Shown here: piece after piece, positions 43,094-54,616 of the stretch | How the letters are laid out: each line of letters starts with the position of its first letter | How positions within the stretch are numbered: the stretch's first letter is position 1 | Source of the DNA: Marasmius tenuissimus | Taxonomy: Eukaryota; Basidiomycota; Agaricomycetes; Agaricales; Marasmiaceae | Assembly: GCA_029532415.1 (NCBI GenBank) | Contig: JAQOTA010000041.1 | Location: 1 to 64,000, forward strand | Reading direction: 5' to 3' | DNA length: 64,000 nt | Program-made: the position numbers and the translations under genes | The notes under the pieces: generated by a model | Told to the model about the DNA's origin: nothing | Seen by the model: only the letters and a program-made list of their open reading frames with translations | The model's database searches: none

Positions 43094-44542
43094 GAGGGTT
43101 TTTCGAGGGATCTTTTGATGATTGTTTAAGTTATTTTGTCCTCTTGGATGGACTTCGTTCTGTATCTTATCAACCAACATCTGTTTTAAAATTATCGTCA
43201 GTCCCGGATATCATAATGTTGACTTCATGCAAACTTTGTGATTGGAGCTTGGGATTAGCGGGAGTCCGAGTCGTCCAGTGGCTGTCAGGTCTCTCCAGTC
43301 TCAAGGACATGGCCGTAATGGCGTCAGGTGAGGACAGCCCTGATAGATACAGCCAAGCACAGCATGTTCGCACAACAGCCAAAGTCGAAGTAGAAGTCAG
43401 AGTAGAACCAAAGTAGAACAACGTGCGTGCGCCAATTGAAAATTTCTCGATTCTCGATTCTCATGTGGCCAGCCCGGAGCCGCCACGCGCTCCGGCCCGT
43501 CCCTCCGCCATCCCGGAGCCGCCACGCGCTCCGGCCCGTCCCTCCGCCATCACAGATTCAAAGTTCAGAATCACCGCCGTTGGTTACCTTCTAGTTTCGG
43601 CCTCAGGGTCCACACCTCCTTACCCCAAAAATCGCGGAAGTTGTGGGCAGTCTAGACGACAGAGAAATCCAAAAACAAGTTATTAAGCTCAAGTACAGTA
43701 AGTACATCGACGACGAGATGTGGAAATAGGAGATAACATATACAACGATTGAATGATCCCGGAAAGAAATAATGTACTTACTATACAACTGTGTCCTAGT
43801 CAAGAAGAGGGGAGAGGAAAGAGAGGAAAAAATCGTGAGGCCATACTTGGTCAAGGGAACAGAAAGACATAAACGGTGATAGCGGTATCAGATGCATGAG
43901 AAAGTGAATAAAATGAACGTAAACGTGAGCTGTATGTTGTTGATGAGGAGTGATAACGAGGACGGAGGGGTATGTACGAGAAAGAATATGATAGATGAGA
44001 AGAGATGTCAGAGTAAGAAATGAAAAAGTAAAAGCCCAGGGTATGGTGTTTCCGAACAACGGGAAGGGGAAAGACCACAAGACAAGGTCAGATACTCGAA
44101 AAATTGACGACCCCACGATACCACGATACCACACCTGCATTTCATCCCAACAGCATCGAAGAAACCTCCCAAGGACGCCACTCAAATCTCCACCCTATCC
44201 CAATTCCGTCGCACCGCACCGCAGTGCTGGGAAGGTAGTCCAGCAGTGTACCTGGCCGGTATCCACTATGAGAGTATGACAGCGGGCGCCGACTAAAATA
44301 CCCATGACGTGAGCATAGTGACATGAGGACGGCGAGCTCGTTGTTTGTCGCCACGCCATGTCAATGACTGACATCGTTCGCGACGATGGAGGGAAGGAAC
44401 CGAAAGACACCAAACATCCACGGCGTCGAAGGTAATCGCCTAACGCGAACCTTGAGGTCGTCCAAAATCTTCGCCTAGGACAACCAGCACAACCTCACCC
44501 CAACCGCACCCAATACCGCACCGCACAACCGTGACTTCAATC
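43094..44542. other. Convergent intergenic region with a 39-bp tandem duplication
   Basis: Holds the 3' flanks of the surface-protein gene and the G-alpha gene. Apart from the GC-rich repeat at 43473-43550, no structure or gene was recognised. Confidence 0.5.
43473..43550. repeat. Perfect 2 x 39-bp tandem repeat
   Basis: Two identical 39-bp units (43473-43511 and 43512-43550), much richer in G+C than the surroundings. Each contains GGAGC-CGCCACGC-GCTCC, an imperfect hairpin. It lies about 380 bp downstream of the surface-protein stop codon. Confidence 0.9.
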
Positions 44543-45833
44543 TCAGAGTATTCCGCTGGCCTTCAATGCATTCTGCAATATCGTTTCCTTGACAGCCGCA
44601 AACACCAATCTGATGTTGGTTGTATCCGTCGCTTGCGTGAGACTGTGATCAATGGCGACGTGTCAGATACCTCAGTTGGTCGTTGCAAAGATATGATGAA
44701 TAACTCACTGAGGATAGACGCTAAGCCTAGCCCGGTTTGCCTGCATGAACTTCCAGAGTATGTATTTGGCAGCTTTGTTGATGTCGTTTCCTCCGGTGTA
44801 CTCGGAAAAATACTTCTCGAGCGGCACTTTTGGGAGCTTTTTCTTGAAGACGTCTATCTTGTTGAGGAACAGGATGATGGAGGTTCGAAGAAACCAGCGA
44901 GAATTGATGATGGATTCGAAGAGAATGAGGGATTCTGTCATCCGGTTCTGGCTCTTTTCTTCGAGGAGGACCTGGTCGTATTCGCTGAGCGCAGTGCAGA
45001 AGATGATGCTGGTGACGGATTCGAAGCAGTGTATCCATTTCCGACGCTCGGACCGTTGGCCGCCAACGTCAAACATATGTATTCTGTGACCTCAAGTGAG
45101 CACAAAGAAATGATGGAACTTCGAAAAACATAACGCACGATAGTTGACCCATTGAAAATCTGGTCTCCGTTATGCCAGTACTCTTTTGTCGTGCCCTCAA
45201 CACATCCATCTCGTTCGGGAGGTAGTCTGGCGAGCCTATCCTGAGTACCTCGGTGAAGAAGCTGTACATACGAGTCAGTGAAAGGCCATAAAAATGTGGC
45301 GGGCATGACGCACTAGTCGGCACTGTCCATGAGGTAGAAGTCACTCCCATGTTCATCAATGATCTTGGTGACCTCAGGATCCTGCCAGAACTGATTTATC
45401 GCCTCAGCAATATCGGGACTGAGAACGAAAGCAGTGCTCTCGTCGAGCTTGTAGTCAGCAATCTTGTCGGCGAGTGGTCGATTCGAATAGACCTCGCAGT
45501 CAATATTGAGCTTCCTCATCATAACGATGATGGCCTGCGCAGAGTCGAGGACGTTTCGATACACAATAGGTGCATAGGTCATTCTTTCAACGTCCGGGAA
45601 ACCGTCTTTGTGAATGATCCTCATCTGCTTCACGACTGTTGATTTTCCTGACTCGCCAGAGCCTACAAGGCCACAAAATGAGCTGAATCATACCCTCAAA
45701 GAGAATCAAGCTGACCTAGCAGGAGAATCTTGCATTCGCGCTTGAACTTTTTGGCATCTTCGTCTATTATTTTGTCGATGGCATCGCTGCGTTCTTTGTC
45801 TTCTCGGCCTGGCTGCGACACGCAGTTGCCCAT
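44543..45833 (-). CDS. Heterotrimeric G-protein alpha subunit
   Basis: GTPase that relays signals from seven-span receptors at the plasma membrane. The ATG at 45831-45833 gives [20 protein letters not shown], with Gly2 for myristoylation and Cys4 for palmitoylation. Introns split the gene, yet all G-boxes are present: [14 protein letters not shown] (P-loop), the helical domain to [25 protein letters not shown] (switch I with catalytic Arg and Mg-binding Thr), [16 protein letters not shown] (switch II with catalytic Gln), [11 protein letters not shown], and [13 protein letters not shown], with Gln where most fungal proteins have Cys. The C-terminus, which contacts the receptor, is ALKASGIL; the last residues lack the pertussis-toxin cysteine. 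About 350 residues. Which of the several basidiomycete G-alpha subgroups it belongs to needs a tree. Confidence 0.94.
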
Positions 45834-46419
45834 TTGGCACTATGTATCTTCAGGTATCGTCGTCGTCGTCGAGGTCGTTGAGGGCGAGGGAAAACACTCG
45901 CTGAGCACGGCTGTGGTGGTGGTGAGAGCGAGAGGAATGGGGACAGGGTGATGTAAGCAGAGTACAAGGACCAATGACGAGAAATGAATTACGTACACTG
46001 GTTGCCTTTGACTTTCAATTACAACATGCTTGAGCTTGAACGTTTGAACAATCTTCGAATCCTCCCTTTTCCTTTCAACAAAGTTCTTTTAGGTCAACAT
46101 GTCCTGAATTAACAGACTCAAATTCATTATTCTACCCCTCTGTCTTTCTCATTTGGGGACTCACTCGGCCACCTTACTGAGGCTTATAGTGCATCCCTCA
46201 ATCTATCATTCTGGGCAAGCGATGCCTGTCATGGCAATACAGGTATGCAGCGTAGCTATATCTTCGGCAAGCCTTCTAGGGTACCGGCCATCGCTCTCGT
46301 ATTACCTTTTGGATATATCAGTCGCCCCCGCAAATCGAGGACCACTTCTGACTACCCGCAAGTGTCAAAAACGCAATACAAAAGTCGGACATTTTGGCCT
46401 TGCTAGACTTGGTGCTAAA
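45834..46419. other. 5' region of the G-alpha gene
   Basis: Promoter side of the G-alpha gene. CGT-rich microsatellite sequence lies at about 45858-45875. No gene recognised. Confidence 0.45.
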
Positions 46420-47460
46420 ATGCTACTCGACTACTGGCGTAGGCGCCATCACCTCCCAAAGCCCCCCGCTGCCACCCGACACAGCTCCTTGTTCATTAAA
46501 ATCTCACTCTTTGGGCCGGGAGTCGGCTCTCACTCTATCAAATTGATAGAGTACAAGGAGTCCCGATACCCAGCATCTGACCACAAGGGCAGCCTTTTAG
46601 CGGTTTCAAGAAGCAGTTCTTCGTGGTGTTCAAGCACATCCAACTTACCGGCCCTTGTTGACGCCACCTCGGTTCACAAACGAATTACCCGCGGGCACAA
46701 GCCTTTTCTCCGTCGTGACCCGTACCTTGACGCGATGTCCCAAACGACGACCCTGTTATACATACTTATGTCGCCCCCAACATGCAAATCTTCAACCACC
46801 CTTCTTCGGTCCTCTCGACATACTTACATCAATAGACACTATCATGCTGACCATCAATGTCGGGCCACATTTTTCCGAACTCGGTGGCGTCCCCGTGCAA
46901 CGAGACCAACGCCGTCGTTTAGACCCGCCCCGTCGACCATTTTCGGACAGATTGCTCGCAAAAGTACCCAAAAATGCATCCAGTCAAAGCTTAAAATGTT
47001 CCCTGGCTCCAGCGATACGTATGGGTCCTCGTCGCCAATTCAACTGTCTCATACAAATCTCTACGCGTTTCAGCTTGGATGGGCGTCGCCCCTATTATGA
47101 CAGCTCAAAGGCTTGAAAGCACTCGAGTCATCAAGCTTGAGGCCGCGGATCTCAGCGAGGAGGAGTCGTTTATACTCGAACCGATCACTGCACTCCTTTC
47201 TATATTGTACCGGATAAGTTACCGACTGCAAAACAACCGTCTTACGGCTTCCGAGACACCCTCTCCGAGCGGGGCACAACAAAGCCGGCGGAGGTGTCCT
47301 TGTGAATGCCGATGGCGTGTCCGTTTGGCGAAAAATCATCAAAGACCAATGGGGGAAGCCTGTAGCCATTCAGTGGAAGTCGACGAAACGCTCGGATGCG
47401 AGGACATCAGCATCGCATCTTGTGGAGCATGGCCTATAGCGAAGGCAACGTTCTAAATAT
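46420..47460 (+). pseudogene. Decayed GH16-like relic (tentative)
   Basis: No intact gene, but pieces match the GH16 gene at 1.1-2.4 kb in the right order. Near 47250, YGFRDTLSERG resembles CGFQDERSGVFG. In the next frame NKAGGGVLVNADGVSVW resembles NGGGVYAHLVSDEGISIW, then WGKPVAIQWKST matches WGTPAAQWKS. After another shift, GCEDISIASCGAWP resembles the KLVINTTLCGSWAG block. Upstream, near 46520, VGSHSIKLIEYKES may be a ruined catalytic strand (GEIDVIEGV). Frameshifts, and the loss of both catalytic acids if that last match is right, mean no enzyme activity. A 315-codon open frame overlapping the left part looks fortuitous. The core evidence lies at 47230-47440; the left boundary is a guess. 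Confidence 0.45.
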
Positions 47461-47957
47461 CCAAAACGTGTTCAGGAACCGTAGCAAACACTAAGCACTT
47501 CAATGGTGCCGGCGGTGTGAGCTTCCTTCGACTTGGTGATCGTCCTGACGTTATCATTCACGGGTGCACGATGGAGGTCCATGTATCCGTGTGTCAGCCG
47601 GTGTGAACTATTCATGCATTTCCGGAATATGCTGTCGCAAAAGTCCCAATCTTCGAGGGCTCATAAGCCCGGAGTCCGGAAGTCGCATAGCATAGACATC
47701 CCTCTCCCCCTCCCCTGGAAAGCTTATTAGTTTTGGCGGGAGTTCAGGATCTTAGAAGTCGTCGCTGACCTGTCCCTCCCTCCTTAGAAGACAAAAGACC
47801 GACATTATATATGCCGGCGACATAGCAACTGAAGTGAAATGAGGTTTGCCACCCAGTCTCTTTCCGTAAATTGTTAGTATATCTTAGTATATCAGGGTCG
47901 TATTGTAGTATTGCTACTGCCGCTGGGGCTTATTTCTGATTCCTGAAACATCGACCT
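47461..47957. other. Intergenic, nothing recognised
   Basis: 3' side of the GH16-like relic and of BTB J. No coding signal. Confidence 0.4.
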
Positions 47958-49024
47958 CTACATTAATTCCCCTCCATCAGCTAATGAAGCTTCACTTTGT
48001 GATATCTTCTCCCATTGAGGAAAACCATTGATGGCCTGCTTCAAACCGCTGTACCACGCAAACATATCCAGATCGTCTAGAAATTTCTGTCCATCAGATT
48101 TGGGGTGGACCTTCTGAGCAACTTCGATGGCTGCATCCACAAGAGCGATATCCGAGCGCGTTGCGACCTTTTGCGACATGGGCCTGATAATAGATAGCTG
48201 TTTCTTTTCGAGTTCCGTTGTACGACACGGTTTATTGAGAGCCGCCGCATATCTGGTTTGAGCCGCTCTCCAGTCATCCCTGTACTGAGACTGGAAGTGG
48301 GTCGATCGATTGAGTTGTGCTCCACAAATGGCACGAAGGGAGAAGCCTTACTTACCCAGACGTAGAACAGCTTTGGGTCAACTCGCCTAGTGACAACCCA
48401 AACATTCCTGGGCTGTAATTCCATCGTAAGGCCCGCCAGGCGATCGATACCGTCATACATGGAGTGCGCCGCTTGGAAGATGACAACGTGTATCGCACTT
48501 GTGGCTGAACTAGGGCCAACCTCTCTGGTTCTTCCAACGACCGTAGGTAAGCGAGTAGCACTGGCAAGGGATTGAAAGCAGCGATGGATCACATCTACCT
48601 CATTGCGATCTTGCAAGCATCAAGAGCGAAAAAGTTCCCATACTTCTCCGAGGCCCTTGCGAAGGCTACCAGTTTCTGGGCTTGAAGGTGCCGAAGATCC
48701 TCGTGCTCGCAATTATGAGAGTACAAGATCAGCAGCTTAAGAGTGTCTTCAGACTCTGTGAGCTCGACGACATCCTCAATCTGATGCTTCACTGAGCCGA
48801 CAACGGGGAAGGCACTGTTGTACACTTCCATGTTCTTTGCGTGGGTCCCTAAGTTCTTCCTATCTGAAGATCGAAGAATCAGGTCGACGGCTAGATCGCA
48901 GCCTGCCACTGCAAACGTTAGATTAGCTGACCTGAGACCATCTATAACGGCGATGTGGCAACATACCTGGGCATTGACATTCCTCCGCAGATGGGTGAAC
49001 TCGGATGGAGATTTCGGTGGGCAT
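47958..49024 (-). CDS. BTB/POZ domain protein J
   Basis: Ninth BTB locus, 9 kb beyond the main cluster. Exon 1 starts at 49022-49024: MPTEISIRVHPSAEECQCP. Exon 2: VAGCDLAVDLILRSSDRKNL, GTHAKNMEVYNSAFPVVGSV, LTESEDTLKLLILYSHNCEH, ASEKYGNFFALDACKIAM. Exon 3: ATRLPTVVGRTREVGPSSAT, HVVIFQAAHSMYDGIDRLAG, ending LFYVW. The last exon begins YRDDWRAAQTRYAAALNKP and ends SLADGGELM. It lacks the terminal Cys-Cys-Trp motif of the other members, so its C-terminus has diverged or been replaced. Open throughout, about 290 residues. Subgroup A/C by its leader and BTB sequence. Confidence 0.82.
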
Positions 49025-49264
49025 TGCACAGCGATGCAGCCAGAGGCGACGGCTTAGAGAACAGAGAGCAATTAGTCGAGCTGAAGGGCTCGTGGAATCG
49101 TCATGTGAACCTCGCAGCTCCCATAAATGCCTTGAGGCGAGCCACGAGCTATTCTTCTGAACCCAAAAGCTTATCGCACCGATCGTGGCACGCAGTCCCT
49201 ACATCATGCTTGTTACAACTACGCCTAGATCAATGAGAACATTGTGAACATATTGGCCGGACTC

Positions 49265-50781
49265 CTATCCCCTCTTTAATGCCTCTCGGAATGCCTCGTG
49301 TACATCATGTTCGTGTAGCCAAGCCCCATATCCATCCTGTCTAGCTCTAGCCCACTCGCGAATCTGCTCCTCATCCCGCGACTTCCCCCCATGAGCCTTA
49401 CTGGCATTCACGGCCGCCGTCACCCTCTCGACATGAGGTTTGCGCGTTGCTTCGTACAACTTCAAGGCTGAAGGGAGATCCCCTCCTGCGTGTGAAATTG
49501 CTAGGTACAGAGCGACTGCGTCGCCTACGGCCATCCCCCCGCCAGCGGCGAAAGCACCTCCATAAGGATGGAAAGAGTCGCCCACCAGGACAACTCGATC
49601 ATTCCATACGGCTCGAGGGACTTGGTCGGCGCCGAGGGCAGGGTAAACACGAAGATTCTCAGTGCGGGAGACAATTGCCTGAATATCCGAGTGCCAGTCC
49701 TAGAAAGAGGGGTCATTACGGACTGCACTAACTTTGAGACTGCGGAGGCGCAGGCTTACCTGAAAATAAGCACGAAAACGTTCCAAGTCCCCCTCTTGGT
49801 CCCACAGCTTTTCCTTCCAGATGGGGTGCTCAAGATCTTCAAACTTGCTGGTGACGATCGTGAAGAGACCATCAACTGCGAAAAGAATCAACGTTGATGA
49901 CTGGAACAACCCAGGTCAACAATGAAACTCACCCAGCGCGGACGAAAAGAACATTCGATCGGGGCCAACGGTATGAACTGTATTCTCAACTTTCGGGATA
50001 TGTAAATCCGCGAGACGAGATATCGGAAATACAGCTCGCAGCCAGATCTGCCCAGTTGGCCGAACCTTGAAGTCTGGAAGGTAGCTCTGGCGAACGCGCT
50101 AAGGTAACGAGTCGTCAGAAAAGAAAGCAGAATCATAACGGATTCCCATACTGACAGATCTGATACCGTCCGCTCCTACGACTAGGTCAGCTACGACCTT
50201 TTCTCCGTCCTCAAAATGCAGAATGGGTTTCTCGGCTTCCTCGCTGCGCTCGAACTTGATGTCAGCCAGTCTCTTCCGAAGATGGATCCTATCCGCAGGA
50301 AAGTGACTTGCAAGGACCTTCACCAGATGAGGTCGATAAAATCGTGAGGTATGATGCCTGCGCTCCGTTACAGCCGGGGAGTGCCTTTCCGTAGCGAGGA
50401 CTTCTCTGGTCTTCCAATGCCTAAAAGCCTCGATGTCGTTACGAAAAAGAATGACAGCAGATGCATCCTGAAATACTCACTGAAATACGTGGGGTATGCC
50501 ATGATCACTCCGGAATCCGACATCATCCCCCAAAGCCTCTTCTACACCTAGCTCTTCTAAACCTCGAAGTCCATTGGGACCCAACGCTATTGACGCACCA
50601 ACCTCGTTGAATGGATAAGGCCGAGGAACCAGTCGAGATAGAAAAATGTGTTCACCTCCCGGAGTTCAGTCGCCTGCTCAAAGAGGTGAATGGAAACGTT
50701 CGGTAGCCGTTGTAACGAGATAGCTGTAGCAAGACCTGCAATGCCTCCTCCGACTATGGCGATAGTTGTAGTTCGGGACAT
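49265..50781 (-). CDS. FAD-dependent monooxygenase (salicylate hydroxylase-like)
   Basis: Predicted NAD(P)H-dependent aromatic hydroxylase of the group A flavoprotein monooxygenases. Start MSRTTTIAIVGGGIAGLATA gives the GxGxxG dinucleotide-binding fold. The second exon reads VGASIALGPNGLRGLEELGV, a third carries SRFYRPHLVKVLASHF, and ADLVVGADGIRS is the DG motif contacting FAD and NAD(P)H. Later exons give VRPTGQIWLRAVFPISRLAD and VVLVGDSFHPYGGAFAAGGG, the GD motif that binds the ribityl chain. It ends EAFREALKRG. About 420 residues and open through all joins. It lies next to an Old Yellow Enzyme in the same orientation; the two could act on related aromatic or quinone substrates, but with only two genes this is not evidence of a cluster. 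Confidence 0.9.
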
Positions 50782-51285
50782 GATGGTGACCCAAGTGCTT
50801 CACAGTCGCTAGAGTATTATAGACTCATAATCACGGCCGATTGCGTTTTAACCTCCCGACTTTTTTGACGACCAAAATGGAACTATAAGACAGAAAGTGA
50901 GTTTGAGCGCCTAAAATATTGTGCCAGAACATACTGGTGAGATGGATACAGGGCTGGCACAGATGAACGCGTAAATCGCGATGGGTGTACAAACGAAAGA
51001 GTACGTCGACAGCCTCAAGGGCCAGAGTATCACTCCCGGCAATGACGGGCCGCGGTTTTGATTCTCGTTCGAATTTCTGTCTCACTATCTAAGTCGTGCA
51101 AGTATAAGCAATTTTCAGAGGCATCGAGAACGTAAAGTGATTGACCGTTGGGTACGGTAAACTATTTGCTCGTAGGCGTCAATGCATTATGCGACGAGAT
51201 ATAACTCTACAGATAAATCTAGTGGTTAATTCTACATTAAGACTCTGGATGTTCTAGCGTTTTACGACCCAATCCCCCGAACGAC
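50782..51285. other. Spacer between the two flavoenzyme genes
   Basis: Promoter of the monooxygenase and 3' flank of the Old Yellow Enzyme gene. No coding signal. Confidence 0.5.
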
Positions 51286-52868
<1,583 letters not shown>

Positions 52869-53543
52869 TGTAGAAGTAGGAGAAACTGAGAGTGAGACCT
52901 GGACGTCAAAGCTAGCATCCAGGGCTTAAATAGCGTGAAAACGGGTCAGAGATTCTCCGCAAGAAGCATTAATCATCCAAAGTGCTCACTCAGCGCAGAA
53001 AACATTTACTAAGCCAGTTCTGGCGCGTTCGAGAGGCCGATGGAAGATTATAGGTCCGGAGTTTCGTCATAAACGTGGTGTTGCAACCAAGTACAACTTG
53101 GCCATGGCTCAGGCTGGCCTGACAGCGATACCATGAATATCCCAGATGAAATACACGGCATCTTGAAACCTGGAGAGGAATGGGCGGTTGCGATGCTGGC
53201 CATGGTATGCTGCGTGTTGACTGTTGTGGGCGTAAAGAAAGATCCGTTTCAGGGTTGCTTCTTGCCGTTTATGTGCACGTGGGACCGTCGGCATTTTCCG
53301 TGCCGACCCACAGTTCCACTTCGGCGCCACTGCAGCTCAACTCCAATCCTCCGTTGGCGCTGGGACGAATCTTTAGGACTTGTGGGGAAATATAACAAAT
53401 GAAAAACATGTATTTCGATGATGCTCTGTACAACTCATAGTGCGCCTACGTCCCGATTTCACACCCGATACCAAGATAAGAGTTCAACACGACTTCCCGC
53501 CACCCTCAATCGACGGAGGACTCCAACGCAGGCTGCAGACCCA
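52869..53543. other. Spacer with Old Yellow Enzyme promoter
   Basis: A TATTTAAG element near 52925-52935 (minus strand) may be the TATA box. No gene recognised up to the 3' end of the exonuclease paralogue. Confidence 0.45.
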
Positions 53544-54616
53544 CTACTTCCTCCCTCTCACGTTATCAAGATATCGTTGGTTCTCCTTCCACTTTGGAAT
53601 GAGGTCACAGATGTGGCAATAGGTTCCAGAAACGTCCAATCCTACGCTCGGGAAAGAGGCTGCGGATAGGTTTCTCTTGCAACCATCACAGGGAGCGGAT
53701 ACCTCGTCGGAGTCGTCGCGATAGTCAAAAATTCCGAGTGGGAAGAATGGGTTCGAGCGATAGCAGTCGCCTTTCCTGGGCTGTTTGTCGTTCCAGATAG
53801 AGATGTATCGGTTACTTTGGAGGACGATGTCACTGTTGTTAGTGAGTCCGCGCTTTTCGAATGTTGCGAGGAGCTGACTGATGAGGTAGGCGTCATGGCT
53901 CGCGTAGTCGAGATGCTTCTTTGATAGCGGACGCTGCATCCAGGAGTGATGGTCGACTAGTAAAGGGAGAAGTCAACATAAATTACTGTGATACGGAAAG
54001 GAAAGTTATTACCGATACCCTTGGGCTTCGCCGTGAAGAGTTGCTCCTCCACGCATCGTCCTAGCCCAACCAGCATGTGGATGTGTGTGAACCTTTCGCG
54101 CATACGGGGGTTGTTGACGACGTGCGGACCGTAGACAGCCATCAGCCGTTTCCGGTACCCAGGGCTACTGATCCTCCTCTTGGTTTCTACTACCTGCAAG
54201 TCGATAACGTTGCGCATTACGGTCCCGTACCCAAACCAAATGGCACAGTAGTCCATGCGACCATCATATACGACCTTCCGAACAGTGAGGGATGATAGAA
54301 TTTCGAGCAGTGGCTGGACCACACATTCAGCCGAGGTGAGTCGAACAATGTCAAAGAGGAAGGTCTTCGCGGTCTCTGAGCTCAACCGCTCGGGAATGCC
54401 GCGGACTACGATGAGAGAAAGGGCACCTCCTACCGTACCCAACTCTTCTCCCTCGCAATCAAGGACGATGGTACGATAACCCTTCAGCTGGGTAATCCCT
54501 TCGTTGAACGAGGCCTTGGAATCGCATAGGTATACATCCTTCGGCAGTGAGAGGCTGGCGGAGACACTCAAGGTACGGAGGGAGTCCGCTTAATCAATGA
54601 CTGGGGCGTTGGCCAT
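53544..54616 (-). CDS. DEDDy 3'-5' exonuclease-domain protein, copy 1 (early in-frame stop)
   Basis: RNase D/WRN-type exonuclease fold. Two main exons. ExoI reads TIVLDCEGEELG (DxE), ExoII lies in VVYDGRMDYCAIWFGYG, and ExoIII in HLDYASHDAYLI (YxxxD). After VDHHSWMQRPLSKKH comes a zinc-binding-like pair, CDGCKRNL and YCHICDLIPKW, and the protein ends LDNVRGRK. Compared with copy 2 at 59-61 kb it lacks the RGG tail. The problem is the start: the only upstream ATG (54614-54616, just after a TACAG acceptor-like site, as in copy 2) reads MANAPVID and then TAA at 54590-54592, in frame with the whole domain. No other ATG precedes ExoI. Either this copy is a nonsense pseudogene or it uses an exon I could not find (an acceptor TTAAG directly after the stop is conceivable). 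Confidence 0.7.

Noticed and set aside
43473..43550. CRISPR-like or regulatory RNA array
   Set aside because: Just two abutting units without spacers in a eukaryotic genome; a simple tandem duplication.
46153..47100. A 315-codon plus-strand open frame
   Set aside because: No domain, low-complexity composition unlike real proteins, and overlap with the frames that carry GH16-like relic fragments; it looks fortuitous.
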